Assembly (NCBI RefSeq): GCF_043555975.1
Contig: NZ_JBIGIA010000003.1
Coordinates: 62,001 to 126,000 of the forward strand
Origin: Pelomonas nitida
GTDB lineage: Bacteria; Pseudomonadota; Gammaproteobacteria; Burkholderiales; Burkholderiaceae_C
DNA length: 64,000 nucleotides
Reading direction: 5' to 3'
The notes beneath the pieces are model-generated. The model was given only the letters and a program-made list of their open reading frames with translations, was not told where the DNA came from and searched no databases. The translations under genes and the position numbers were made by a program. Within the stretch, counting starts at the first letter, position 1; each line of letters begins with the position of its first letter. Of the stretch, positions 12,257-22,183 are shown one piece after another.

Positions 12257-12633
12257 GCGGCCTCCATAATGCACTGCAGGGGATGGCCGGCACGCCGGGA
12301 GGCGGCCAGTACCAGCTCCACCTTGGTGGCAGCGACGTCCTTGGTGAACACACCGCAGACCCCACGACCCTCATGGTGGATTTTGAGCATGATCTGCGTC
12401 GCCGTATCCAGGTCATGCCGGAAAAATTCCTGCAGAACCATGACAACAAACTCCATCGGCGTGAAATCGTCGTTCAGCAGCAGCACCTGATAGAGCCGCG
12501 GGGGCTCGGTCTTCTGCGGCTGACGCTCGACGACCACGGCGCCATCGCCTTCGTCCTTGCCGGGTTTCAAGGGCGGCATGGGCGGGGGCGGCGCTGACTG
12601 GTTTCTTGGTGAAAAGACGGGGAGCACAGGCAT
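12253..12633 (-). CDS. clpS: ATP-dependent Clp protease adaptor ClpS
   Basis: ClpS (126 aa) binds N-terminal destabilising residues (N-degrons) and hands the substrates to ClpA. After a flexible, proline-rich N-terminal tail of about 45 residues comes the conserved core: YQVLLLNDDFTPMEFVVMVL, the HHEGRGVCGVFTKDVAATK segment and VELVLAASRRAGHPLQCIME. The stop overlaps the clpA ATG. It is transcribed divergently from the cold shock gene. Confidence 0.97.
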
Positions 12634-12740
12634 GAATCGATTCTATCGACGGGGGTATCCCCTCGCCGATGGCAGGCACTTGGCGCCGGTTGATGAAATT
12701 GCAAGCAGCTGCGGGAGAACCCGGCCGGGAAGGTCCCGAA

Positions 12741-12768
12741 TTGACGCCCCTATTCACGTCACCAAAAT
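12741..12768 (+). promoter_or_regulatory. Candidate sigma-70 promoter for the cold shock gene
   Basis: TTGACG (12741-12746) and CAAAAT (12763-12768) are 16 bp apart, which would start transcription near 12775 and leave a leader of about 37 nt. That is much shorter than the ~160-nt leader of E. coli cspA, so a cspA-type thermosensor leader is not suggested. Confidence 0.4.
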
Positions 12769-12811
12769 CCGCTCCGCCTCTCCAGGAGGCGCCCCAAAGA
12801 ACGGAGACAAC

Positions 12812-13066
12812 ATGATGGCGCAGGGCAAGGTCAAATGGTTCAACGACGCCAAGGGCTTTGGTTTCATCGAGCCGGAAGCCGGTGGCGATGATGTCTTCGC
12901 CCATTTCTCGGCGATCCAGATGGAGGGCTTTCGCACGCTGAAGCAGGGCAGCCAGGTGCAGTTCGACCTGGTGCAGGGCCCCAAGGGCCAGCTCGCCCAG
13001 AACATCACGCCGATGGAAGCCGCCGCGCGCGCGGCCGAGCAGCAGCAGTCGTCGCTGCAGGCCTGA
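12812..13066 (+). CDS. Cold shock domain protein
   Basis: 84-aa CspA-family single-stranded nucleic acid-binding protein. RNP1-like GFGFIEPE follows MAQGKVKWFNDAKG, and RNP2-like DVFAHFSAI follows; these carry the aromatic residues that stack on bases. The C-terminal tail (ARAAEQQQSSLQA) extends past the beta-barrel. A GGAG lies 7 nt before the ATG at 12812; the second ATG at 12815 is also possible. Divergent from clpSA. Members act as RNA chaperones; whether this one is cold-induced is not visible. Confidence 0.93.
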   Translation: MMAQGKVKWFNDAKGFGFIEPEAGGDDVFAHFSAIQMEGFRTLKQGSQVQFDLVQGPKGQLAQNITPMEAAARAAEQQQSSLQA

Positions 13067-13091
13067 ATCCGCACGGAAGCGGCAAAACGGC

Positions 13092-13124
13092 AAAAGCCCT
13101 GCAGCCTGACGCTGCAGGGCTTTT
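13092..13124 (+). terminator. Strong intrinsic terminator behind the cold shock gene
   Basis: A 14-bp stem (13092-13105 with 13111-13124), AAAAGCCCTGCAGC paired to its complement around a 5-nt loop, ends in TTTT and begins with AAAA, so it can work in both directions. Confidence 0.92.
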
Positions 13125-13250
13125 GCTTTGAGCCCGGGCAAGCATCGCAATGGCCGCCGGCATGCGGACAGCTTGCTAGAGTTCGCACCTGGCGCGCGCC
13201 CAAGCGGCGCCCAGCGCTCCACGGATTCCTCAATTACCGGACCCTCTCCC

Positions 13251-15488
<2,238 letters not shown>

Positions 15489-15506
15489 CGTCTCAGCCGA
15501 TGTGAC

Positions 15507-15532
15507 AAGGGGCGCCGAACGCGCCCCTTTTT
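15507..15532 (+). terminator. Intrinsic terminator behind monomeric IDH gene
   Basis: GGGGCGC (15509-15515) pairs with GCGCCCC (15521-15527) around a CGAAC loop and is followed by TTTTT. It lies 20 bp behind the stop codon. Confidence 0.9.
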
Positions 15533-15544
15533 CACGATCACCGC

Positions 15545-15692
15545 TGATTCACGTCAATGACCAGCAAGGAAAGTTTCAGCGCAGTTACTTAAACTCCCGA
15601 CCAGGCGTTTGCCTCCTGCAATCCCTGACCGCGTCTCGTGAAGCACCACGGGGCGCCCCACAACCCCGGCCCTACGCCGGGGTTTTCTTTTT
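15545..15692 (+). ncRNA. Candidate small RNA ending in an intrinsic terminator
   Basis: Between the convergent IDH genes a second, separate plus-strand terminator is present: AACCCCGGC (15662-15670) pairs with GCCGGGGTT (15676-15684), followed by TTCTTTTTTT. The monomeric IDH gene already has its own terminator 150 bp earlier, so this one would serve an independent transcript starting between about 15545 and 15640. I see no convincing promoter and no protein of recognisable type; a 64-codon reading frame here looks non-coding. The same hairpin lacks a T-tract on the minus strand, so it is not the terminator of icd. Confidence 0.35.
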
Positions 15693-15744
15693 TTGAAACT
15701 GGCTGATCCTGAAACCCCGGCTGGTGCGGCCCGGCCAACGGCCG

Positions 15745-17007
15745 TCAGGCAATTTCCATCTGGTCGATCATGACCTGCCCGAAGCCCGAGCACGACACCT
15801 GCGTGGCACCGTCCATCAGCCGTGCGAAGTCGTAGGTGACCTTCTTGCTGAGGATGGCCAGCTCCATCGCGCGCAGGATGAGGTCGGCCGCCTCCGTCCA
15901 GCCCATGTGGCGCAGCATCATCTCCGCCGACAGGATGGCCGAGCCGGGGTTCACATAGTCCTTGCCGGCGTACTTGGGCGCCGTGCCATGCGTGGCCTCG
16001 AACATCGCCACCGAGTCGCTCATGTTCGCGCCGGGCGCGATGCCGATGCCGCCCACCTGCGCCGCCAGCGCGTCCGAGATGTAGTCACCGTTGAGGTTGA
16101 GCGTCGCGATGACGCTGTACTCGGCCGGCCGCAGGATGATCTGCTGCAGGAAGGCGTCGGCGATGACGTCCTTGACCAGGATCTCCTTGCCTGTACGCGG
16201 GTGGCGCAGGCGGCACCACGGGCCACCGTCGATGGGCTCGGCCCCGAACTCCTTCTGCGCCAGCGCATAGGCCCAGTCGCGGAAGGCGCCCTCGGTGAAC
16301 TTCATGATGTTGCCCTTGTGAACGATGGTCACGCTGGGCTTGTTGTGGTCGATGGCGTACTGGATGGCCTTGCGCACCAGGCGCTCCGTGCCCTCGCGGC
16401 TGACGGGCTTGATGCCCAGGCCCGAGCTCTCCGGGAAGCGGATCTTGCCGGCGCCCAGTTCGTCGCGCAGGAACTGGATCAGCTTCTTGGCGTTGTCGCT
16501 GCCCGCCTCGTACTCGATGCCGGCGTAGATGTCTTCCGAGTTCTCGCGGAAGATGACCATGTCGACCTTGTGCGGCTCCTTCACCGGGCTGGGCACACCC
16601 TGGAAGTACTGCACGGGGCGCAGGCAGACGTAGAGATCCAGTTCCTGGCGCAGCGTCACGTTCAGCGAGCGGATGCCGCCGCCGACCGGCGTTGTCAGCG
16701 GCCCCTTGATCGAGACCACATGGTCCTTCACGGCCTGCAGCGTCTCGGGCGGCATCCACACGCCGGGGCCGTAGACGCGCGTGCTCTTCTCGCCGGCATA
16801 GATCTCCATCCAGTGGATCTTGCGGGCATTGCCATAGCAGCGCGCCACGGCCGCATCCACGACCCGCAGCATGACCGGCGTGACGTCCACGCCGATGCCA
16901 TCCCCTTCGATGAACGGGATGATGGGGTGGTCCGGCACATTCAACGAGAAGTCGGCGTTGACGGTGATCTTGCGGCCGCCTTCCGGCGCCGTGATGTGTT
17001 GGGGCAT
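15745..17007 (-). CDS. icd: NADP-dependent isocitrate dehydrogenase, dimeric type
   Basis: Homodimeric IDH (420 aa), the E. coli Icd type, converting isocitrate to 2-oxoglutarate in the TCA cycle. The substrate loop VGGGIRSLNVTLRQELDLY contains the serine that AceK phosphorylates in E. coli (Ser113 there), so on/off control by AceK is possible. Other signatures: IPFIEGDGIGVDVTP, MVIFRENSEDIYAGIEYEAG and NLNGDYISDALAAQVGG. Start ATG at 17005-17007. It converges with the unrelated monomeric IDH gene, giving the organism two NADP-IDHs side by side. Confidence 0.97.
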   Translation of the reverse strand: MPQHITAPEGGRKITVNADFSLNVPDHPIIPFIEGDGIGVDVTPVMLRVVDAAVARCYGNARKIHWMEIYAGEKSTRVYGPGVWMPPETLQAVKDHVVSIKGPLTTPVGGGIRSLNVTLRQELDLYVCLRPVQYFQGVPSPVKEPHKVDMVIFRENSEDIYAGIEYEAGSDNAKKLIQFLRDELGAGKIRFPESSGLGIKPVSREGTERLVRKAIQYAIDHNKPSVTIVHKGNIMKFTEGAFRDWAYALAQKEFGAEPIDGGPWCRLRHPRTGKEILVKDVIADAFLQQIILRPAEYSVIATLNLNGDYISDALAAQVGGIGIAPGANMSDSVAMFEATHGTAPKYAGKDYVNPGSAILSAEMMLRHMGWTEAADLILRAMELAILSKKVTYDFARLMDGATQVSCSGFGQVMIDQMEIA

Positions 17008-17062
17008 GAGGGAGCGGCTCCGCAGCTGACGAAGGGGAGAACGAACCCGGCGAGTTTAGGCG

Positions 17063-17689
17063 TCAGCAGGCCAGCAGGATGCGTTCCCACACGCCGTGAC
17101 CCAGGCCCCACGCCGCGCCGATGGCAAGCGCCAGACCGGCCAGTCGCAGCGCCAGCACCTCGCCACGTTCACCGCGCCGCAGCAGGCGCGCACGCCACAG
17201 CGGCGCGATGACCAGGCCCGGCGTGCTCGCCAGCGCGAAGCCCGCCATCGCCGCCGCACCGCCGGGCACCGAGCCCGACAGCCCCGCCAGCAGCAGCGCC
17301 GCATGCAGCAGCCCGCAAGGCATGACGACCCAGGCCAGGCCGGTGGCGAACGCATGGCGCGGCTTGGGCCGCCAGTTCACGGCGCCCAGCCAGGCCGGCA
17401 CGCGGCCGCGGGCCAGCAGCGTCAGCCCGAGCAGCAGCAGGGCCGCCTGCAGCAGCGCCCAGGCCGGCTGCAGCAGCGCGACGCTCTGCGACGCCCGCGC
17501 CAGCGCTTCGGCGGACGCGGCCGCCACGGCGCCGCCCGCGCCATAGCCCAGCACGCGGCCGGCCAGCAGCTTGGCGGGACGCGGCCCTGCCGCCAGCGCG
17601 CAGGGCGCACTGCACATGGCCGCGCAATGCGGCGTGCCGGCCAGCCCCATCAGCGTGGCCGATGCGATCAGCGCGACATCAAATGCCAT
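17063..17689 (-). CDS. SafE/TauE-like membrane protein (sulfite-exporter family, UreH/DsbD-like fold)
   Basis: A 208-aa integral membrane protein with about six hydrophobic helices. The first helix ends in GTPHCAAMCSAPCALAAG, a cysteine/histidine cluster like the GxHCxxMCG motif of COG2836 (SafE/DsbD-like) proteins. A second motif, VVMPCGLLHAALLLAGL, follows near residue 125. In many Proteobacteria this family sits in cbb3-oxidase assembly clusters and is thought to handle copper or thiols. Here it lies just behind hemN and near fnr and the cco genes, which supports such a role. The molecular function is not established and no sulfite link is visible. Confidence 0.75.
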   Translation of the reverse strand: MAFDVALIASATLMGLAGTPHCAAMCSAPCALAAGPRPAKLLAGRVLGYGAGGAVAAASAEALARASQSVALLQPAWALLQAALLLLGLTLLARGRVPAWLGAVNWRPKPRHAFATGLAWVVMPCGLLHAALLLAGLSGSVPGGAAAMAGFALASTPGLVIAPLWRARLLRRGERGEVLALRLAGLALAIGAAWGLGHGVWERILLAC

Positions 17690-17713
17690 CGGCGGCCCCG
17701 GTCACGATCGGCG

Positions 17714-19117
17714 TCAGATGATCTTGGAGAAACGCTCGCGGCTGGCATCAGCCTGCAGGTAGCGATCGAACACCAGCGCGACGGCACGAACGAAATACCA
17801 GCCCAGCGGCGTGACCTGGATCGCATCCGGCTCCAGCTCGACCAGCCCCTGGTCGACCAGCAGCTTCAGCCGCGCCAGCTCCGGCCCGAAATAGCTCGGC
17901 ACATCGACGAGGTAGGACGCCGCGATGGACTCGTACTCCACCCGCCCCTGGCACATCAGCGCCATGATGACGGCACGGCGCACGAGGTCGTCGCGCGTCA
18001 GCGCCAGGCCGCGCTGCACGGGCAGCTGGCGCTGGCGCAGCGCGTCCTCGTATTCATCCATCGTCTTGGCGTTCTGCGCGTAGGTGGCGCCCACGCGGCT
18101 GATCGCCGACACGCCCAGCCCGACCAGATCGCAGTCCGGCTGCGTGGAATAGCCCTGGAAGCCACGGTGCAGCAGGCCCTGGCGCTTGGCCACGGCCAGC
18201 GGGTCGTCGGGCAGCGCGAAGTGGTCCATGCCGATATAGGCATAGCCCTCGCCCAGCAGCGAGCTGATCGCGCCCGACAGCATGGTGAGCTTGTCGCCGG
18301 CCGGCGGCAGCAGCTCGGCCACGATGCGCCGCTGCGGCTTGAAGCGCTGCGGCAGGTGCGCGTAGGCATACATCGCAATGCGGTCGGGCCGCAACTCGGC
18401 CACCTGCGCGATCGTGCGGGCGAAGCTCTCGGGCGTCTGCAGCGGCAGGCCATAGATCAGGTCGACGTTGGTGGACGAGAAGCCCAGTTCACGCGCGTCC
18501 TTCATCAGCGCGGCCACCTGCTCGATCGGCTGCACGCGGTGCACTGCCTTCTGCACGGCGGCGTCGAAATCCTGCACGCCGAAGGACAGGCGGTTGAATC
18601 CCAGCACGCGCAGGTGGGCCAGCCGTTGCCGGTCGACGGTGCGCGGGTCCACCTCGATGGACACCTCGGCGCCGGGCAGCAACTTGAAGCGGCGGCGCAG
18701 ACCGTCCATCAAGCCGCTCAGCTCGTCGTCGGACAGGAAGGTCGGCGAGCCGCCTCCCAGGTGCAGCTGCGACACCGGCGCCATACCGCCGGATTCAGCG
18801 CCCAGCGCTTCGGCGACGAGATCCATCTCCACCTCCAGCGCCGCCAGATACGGCGCGGCGCGCTCGTGATGCTTGGTGATGATCTTGTTGCAGGCGCAGT
18901 AGTAACAGAGCTGCTCGCAGAACGGGATGTGCACGTACACCGACAACGGCTGGGCCGTGCCGCGCTGGTGCAGCGCCTGCAAGTGCTGGGTGCCCTGGTG
19001 CGCTTCGACGAAGCGGTCGGCGGTCGGGTACGAGGTGTAGCGCGGCCCGGCCACGTCGTGGCGACGCAGCAGGTCGGCAAGCTCGAGCTCGTGGGGGCGT
19101 TCGGTTACAGCAGTCAT
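17714..19117 (-). CDS. hemN: Oxygen-independent coproporphyrinogen III dehydrogenase
   Basis: Radical-SAM enzyme (467 aa) that decarboxylates two propionates of coproporphyrinogen III to give protoporphyrinogen IX without O2, for haem synthesis under low oxygen. YVHIPFCEQLCYYCACNK carries the CX3CX2C cluster ligands (plus the extra cysteine of HemN), and GGGSPTFLSDDEL is the SAM-binding GGGTP-type motif. E. coli HemN is 457 aa. Start ATG at 19115-19117 (MTAVTERPHELE); an upstream in-frame start at 19141 is less likely. A perfect FNR box lies 36 bp upstream, shared with the divergent fnr gene. Confidence 0.96.
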   Translation of the reverse strand: MTAVTERPHELELADLLRRHDVAGPRYTSYPTADRFVEAHQGTQHLQALHQRGTAQPLSVYVHIPFCEQLCYYCACNKIITKHHERAAPYLAALEVEMDLVAEALGAESGGMAPVSQLHLGGGSPTFLSDDELSGLMDGLRRRFKLLPGAEVSIEVDPRTVDRQRLAHLRVLGFNRLSFGVQDFDAAVQKAVHRVQPIEQVAALMKDARELGFSSTNVDLIYGLPLQTPESFARTIAQVAELRPDRIAMYAYAHLPQRFKPQRRIVAELLPPAGDKLTMLSGAISSLLGEGYAYIGMDHFALPDDPLAVAKRQGLLHRGFQGYSTQPDCDLVGLGVSAISRVGATYAQNAKTMDEYEDALRQRQLPVQRGLALTRDDLVRRAVIMALMCQGRVEYESIAASYLVDVPSYFGPELARLKLLVDQGLVELEPDAIQVTPLGWYFVRAVALVFDRYLQADASRERFSKII

Positions 19118-19152
19118 GACCGGCACTTTGCCCAGCCCCACGCGGACCGGCC

Positions 19153-19194
19153 TTGATCGGCATCAAGCCCGCTGCGCGCCGCCCGGCCAAGAAT
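19153..19194 (+). promoter_or_regulatory. FNR box and class II-type promoter between hemN and fnr
   Basis: TTGATCGGCATCAA at 19153-19166 is a perfect match to the FNR consensus TTGATNNNNATCAA. On the plus strand an AAGAAT hexamer (19189-19194) is centred 32 bp from the box centre, the spacing of a class II FNR-activated promoter (box at -41.5); transcription of fnr would start near 19201. On the minus strand the matching position holds CAAAGT (19125-19130), which would start hemN at about 19118, one base before its ATG. Activation of either gene is inferred from spacing only. Confidence 0.82.
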
Positions 19195-19225
19195 GCAAAC
19201 CAGTTGATCCAACCCAAAAAACGCC

Positions 19226-20008
19226 ATGCCGACGACCTTGCCGACCGTCTCCCGCATGTCGCGCTCCCCAGACATGCCGACGCCCACTTCCGACGCCATC
19301 GAGCCGCTCAAGGTCGCCTGTGCCAGCTGCAACCTGCGTGAACTCTGCCTGCCCGTGGGCCTGAACGCCAGCGAGCTCAGCAAGCTCGACGACCTCGTCA
19401 CCAAGCGGCGCTCCGTGTCGCGCGGTGACCACCTGTTCCGCAACGGCGAGCGCTTCGAGTCGCTCTACGCCGTGCGCACCGGCTTCTTCAAGACCTGCGT
19501 CAACAGCGAAGACGGCCGCGACCAGGTCACCGGTTTCCAGATGGCGGGCGAACTGCTCGGCCTGGACGGCATCAGCAGCGACCACCACCACTGCGACGCC
19601 GTCGCGCTGGAAGACTCGTCGGTCTGCGTCATCCAATACGCCCAGCTGGAGGAGTTGTCGCGCGAGTTCACCGTGCTGCAGCACTCCTTCCACAAGATCA
19701 TGAGCCGCGAGATCGTGCGCGACCATGGCGTGATGCTGCTGCTGGGCAATATGCGCGCCGAGGAACGGCTCGCTGCCTTCCTGCTGAACCTGACGCAACG
19801 TCTGCAGGCCCGCGGCTTCTCCGCGTCCAGCCTCGTGCTGCGCATGACGCGCGAGGAAATCGGCAGCTACCTGGGCCTCAAGCTGGAGACGGTCAGCCGC
19901 ACCTTCTCCAAATTCCAGGAAGACGGCCTCATGGAAGTCAAGCAGCGCCAGTTGCGCATCCTCGACCAGGCCGGCCTGCAGGCGCTGGTGAACAACAGCC
20001 GGTGCTGA
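19226..20008 (+). CDS. fnr: FNR/ANR-type oxygen-sensing transcription regulator
   Basis: Crp/Fnr-family regulator (260 aa) that binds DNA as a dimer when it holds an oxygen-labile [4Fe-4S] cluster. Cysteines C32, C35 and C41 (CX2CX5C) and C123 match the four cluster ligands of E. coli FNR. The cyclic-nucleotide-like barrel follows, and the C-terminal helix-turn-helix MTREEIGSYLGLKLETVSRT has the E, S and R that read TTGAT. FNR boxes lie upstream of fnr/hemN, ccoN and ccoI in this window. Start is uncertain: ATGs at 19226, 19256 and 19274 all lack a good ribosome binding site; the first was kept. Confidence 0.95.
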   Translation: MPTTLPTVSRMSRSPDMPTPTSDAIEPLKVACASCNLRELCLPVGLNASELSKLDDLVTKRRSVSRGDHLFRNGERFESLYAVRTGFFKTCVNSEDGRDQVTGFQMAGELLGLDGISSDHHHCDAVALEDSSVCVIQYAQLEELSREFTVLQHSFHKIMSREIVRDHGVMLLLGNMRAEERLAAFLLNLTQRLQARGFSASSLVLRMTREEIGSYLGLKLETVSRTFSKFQEDGLMEVKQRQLRILDQAGLQALVNNSRC

Positions 20009-20014
20009 CCGGAA

Positions 20015-20150
20015 GCCCCTCGCCCAGTCGCGCCGCGCTGAACGCGGGCGCCTCTGGTCGGTCCCCCGAGGGGACGGCGATGCTTGCGGCATCGAGCCGC
20101 AAGCACATCGCCTGAGCGGGCCGGCTTGGGGCGACCCGGCGCTCGGCCCG
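20015..20150 (+). repeat. Dispersed post-stop element, copy B (behind fnr)
   Basis: Starts 6 nt after the fnr stop with GCCCCTCGCCCAG and ends CTCGGCCCG, in the same orientation to fnr as the other copies are to their upstream genes. Stems seen: GTCCCC/GGGGAC around CGA, then GCTTGCGGC-ATCGA-GCCGCAAGC closed by GGCGAT/ATCGCC, then CGGGCC/GGCCCG-type pairing at the end. Confidence 0.88.
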
Positions 20151-20154
20151 AAGA

Positions 20155-20187
20155 CAAAAAAAAGGCCCCGCGGGGGCACGCGGGGCC
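20155..20187 (-). terminator. Intrinsic terminator of the BON gene
   Basis: On the minus strand GGCCCCGCG (20079-20087 of the hairpin's right arm at 20179-20187) pairs with 20164-20172 and is followed by nine T. It lies about 25 bp behind the BON-protein stop codon. Confidence 0.88.
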
Positions 20188-20210
20188 GGGGAGATCAGGG
20201 ACGGTGGGGA

Positions 20211-20555
20211 TCAGCCGACCTTGATCTCGTTGCGCACTTCCTTCACGCCGGGCACGGCTTGCACGAGCTTGATGGCCTTTTGAGCCAGCTCGGCGCTGGG
20301 CGCCATGCCCTTCACGACCACGACGCCGGCAGCTGCGCTGCTGACGGTCAGCGGCAGGGCCTGCAGGTCCTTGTCCTGCTGCAGCGCCGCAGCGGCCTGG
20401 CTGGCGATGGCCGCATCGCCGGGCTGCGCCTGAGCGACCTGGTCTGCCGGCGCAGGAGCGGTGGCCGGCGCCATGTCGGCGGCGAAGGAAGCGCTAACGG
20501 CCGTGGCCGTCAGGGCGGCGGACAGCAGACGGACCAAGGTGGATGCTTGTTGCAT
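20211..20555 (-). CDS. Secreted BON-domain protein
   Basis: 114-aa protein with a signal peptide (about residues 1-26, ending SASFA-AD), an Ala/Pro-rich linker, and one BON domain (about 46-114): DAAIASQAAAALQQDKDL, AAAGVVVVKGMAPSAEL and VQAVPGVKEVRNEIKV. BON domains bind phospholipid or peptidoglycan-linked surfaces; OsmY and DolP carry two, this protein one. The ATG at 20553-20555 is preceded by AGGAG. Its upstream region holds a near-consensus sigma-54 promoter and a GlrR-type operator next to the glrR-like gene, so it is a likely target of that two-component system in an envelope-stress response. Confidence 0.87.
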   Translation of the reverse strand: MQQASTLVRLLSAALTATAVSASFAADMAPATAPAPADQVAQAQPGDAAIASQAAAALQQDKDLQALPLTVSSAAAGVVVVKGMAPSAELAQKAIKLVQAVPGVKEVRNEIKVG

Positions 20556-20620
20556 GCAGATCTCCTGAGGATGCTGAGTCAAAGAAACGCGATGCCCGGG
20601 GGCACCACGACCTCCTCAGC

Positions 20621-20635
20621 GCAAAGGCTGTGCCA
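20621..20635 (-). promoter_or_regulatory. Sigma-54 (-24/-12) promoter of the BON gene
   Basis: Minus strand: TGGCAC-AGCCT-TTGC, matching the RpoN consensus TGGCAC-N5-TTGC at every conserved position and preceded by C (the preferred pyrimidine). The -12 C is at 20621, so transcription would start near 20609 and give a leader of about 54 nt ahead of AGGAG and the BON ATG. Confidence 0.85.
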
Positions 20636-20720
20636 GGTCTTGATTTCCTTTTGAAATCAGCCACTTGCCCGTCGTCGGCGGCCGATCCGGTGATGCCGGC
20701 ACCCGCCGCAGCAGCGGTTC

Positions 20721-20738
20721 TGTCGCCAGGCGGCGACA
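20721..20738 (-). promoter_or_regulatory. GlrR-type operator TGTC-N10-GACA
   Basis: TGTC (20721-20724), ten bases, GACA (20735-20738): a perfect match to the palindrome described for enterobacterial GlrR upstream of glmY and glmZ. It is centred about 120 bp upstream of the predicted sigma-54 start site of the BON gene, a normal place for an enhancer site. A second half-site (minus-strand TGTCGCC, 20744-20750) lies beside it. The site lies 19 bp behind the glrR-like stop codon. Confidence 0.7.
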
Positions 20739-20756
20739 GCTCTGGCGACAGCGCCG

Positions 20757-22163
20757 CTAAGTGCTTGATTCGTCGGACCGCTTCGTGTCGCTGAAATCCG
20801 ACGCGGTCGCCAGGGGATCGGTGCGGTAGCGCTGCGGGTCCAGCCCGTGCTTTTGCATGAGGCGGTAGAACTCGGTGCGGTTGCGGTCGGCCAGCCGGGC
20901 CGCCTCCGCGACATGCCCCGAGGTCAGCGTGAGCAACTGGTTCAGGTAGTCGCGCTCGAAGCGCTGCTTGGCATGCTGGTAGCTGAGCACGTCGGCCGCA
21001 GGCATCTGCAGCGCGCGCTGCACCTGGGCCAACGGCACCAGCGTGCCGGTCGCCAGCACGCACACCTGCTCGACGACGTTGTAGAGCTGGCGCACATTGC
21101 CGGGCCACGGCGCCGTCACCAGCGCCTCCAGCGCCTCGGGCGCGAAGCCCTTCACCGGCTTGCGATGCCGCTCGGCCAGCAGCTGCAGGAAATGCTGCGC
21201 CAGCAGCGCCACATCCTCGCGGCGCTCCGACAGCGGCGGCAGCCTCAGCTTCACGACGTTCAGGCGGTAGAACAGGTCTGGGCGGAACTGCCCTTCCGCC
21301 ATCGCGAGCTCCAGGTCGCGGTGGGTGGCGGACAGCACGCGCACGTCCACGGCCACCGGCTCGTTGCTGCCCACCGGCCGCACCACGCGCTCCTGCAGCA
21401 CCCGCAGGAGCTTGACCTGCAGCGACGGCGGCATGTCGCCGATCTCGTCGAGAAACACCGTGCCGCCATGCGCCGCCGGGATCAGCCCCTGCCGATGCCC
21501 CTGCGCACCGGTGAACGCCCCCTTCACATGACCGAACAGTTCGGACTCCAGCAGCGCCTCGGGGATGGCTGCGCAGTTCACCGCCACAAACGGTCGCGCC
21601 GCGCGCGGGCTGGCGTTATGCAGCGCGCGGGCCAGCAGTTCCTTGCCCGTGCCGCTGTCGCCGCTGATGAGCACGCTGGCGTCGGTGCCCGCCACGAGGC
21701 GGGCCTCGGCCAGCACCTCGGCCATGCGCGGGCTGCGGCTGACGATCTCGCGGCGCCAGGCGCCGTCGCCGTCGAAGCGCGCCGGGCCTGGCGCGTTCAC
21801 CATCAGCGCTCGGTGGATCTTGGCCATGAGCTCCTGGCCGTCGAAGGGCTTGGTCAGGTAGGCATGGGCGCCACGCGCCGTGGCGTCCACCGCGTCTGGG
21901 ATGCTGCCGTGCGCGGTCAGCAGGATGACCGGCAGCGACGCATGCCGCGCGCGCACCTCGTCGAACAACGCCATGCCGTCCAGCCCGGGCAGGCGCACAT
22001 CGGTGATGAGCAGCGAAGGCAGCTTCACCGCGAGGTGGGCCAGCGCGGCCTCGGCGCTGGCGACGGCCTGCACCGTGTGGCCGGCAGCGGTCAGTCGCAT
22101 GGTCATCAGACGCAACAGGTCGGCGTCGTCGTCGACGACCAGGATGGAGGCAGAAGGCGTCAT
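20757..22163 (-). CDS. glrR: Sigma-54-dependent response regulator, GlrR/QseF type
   Basis: NtrC-family activator (468 aa). Receiver domain 1-120 with phospho-acceptor D55 (LLITDVRLPGLDG) and the acidic cluster DDD at 11-13; AAA+ sigma-54 interaction domain with Walker A GDSGTGKE (168-175) and the sigma-54 contact loop GAFTGA (215-220); C-terminal Fis-like helix-turn-helix with the end YLNQLLTLTSGHVAEAARLADRNRTEFYRLM. It follows a histidine kinase and a small lipoprotein in the order of E. coli glrK(qseE)-qseG-glrR(qseF). AGGAG precedes the ATG. The dispersed element copy C separates it from the lipoprotein gene. In Enterobacteria GlrR controls glmY and rpoE; here the adjacent BON gene carries its kind of site. 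Confidence 0.9.
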   Translation of the reverse strand: MTPSASILVVDDDADLLRLMTMRLTAAGHTVQAVASAEAALAHLAVKLPSLLITDVRLPGLDGMALFDEVRARHASLPVILLTAHGSIPDAVDATARGAHAYLTKPFDGQELMAKIHRALMVNAPGPARFDGDGAWRREIVSRSPRMAEVLAEARLVAGTDASVLISGDSGTGKELLARALHNASPRAARPFVAVNCAAIPEALLESELFGHVKGAFTGAQGHRQGLIPAAHGGTVFLDEIGDMPPSLQVKLLRVLQERVVRPVGSNEPVAVDVRVLSATHRDLELAMAEGQFRPDLFYRLNVVKLRLPPLSERREDVALLAQHFLQLLAERHRKPVKGFAPEALEALVTAPWPGNVRQLYNVVEQVCVLATGTLVPLAQVQRALQMPAADVLSYQHAKQRFERDYLNQLLTLTSGHVAEAARLADRNRTEFYRLMQKHGLDPQRYRTDPLATASDFSDTKRSDESST

Positions 22164-22183
22164 GCGAGGACTCCTGTGATTTG

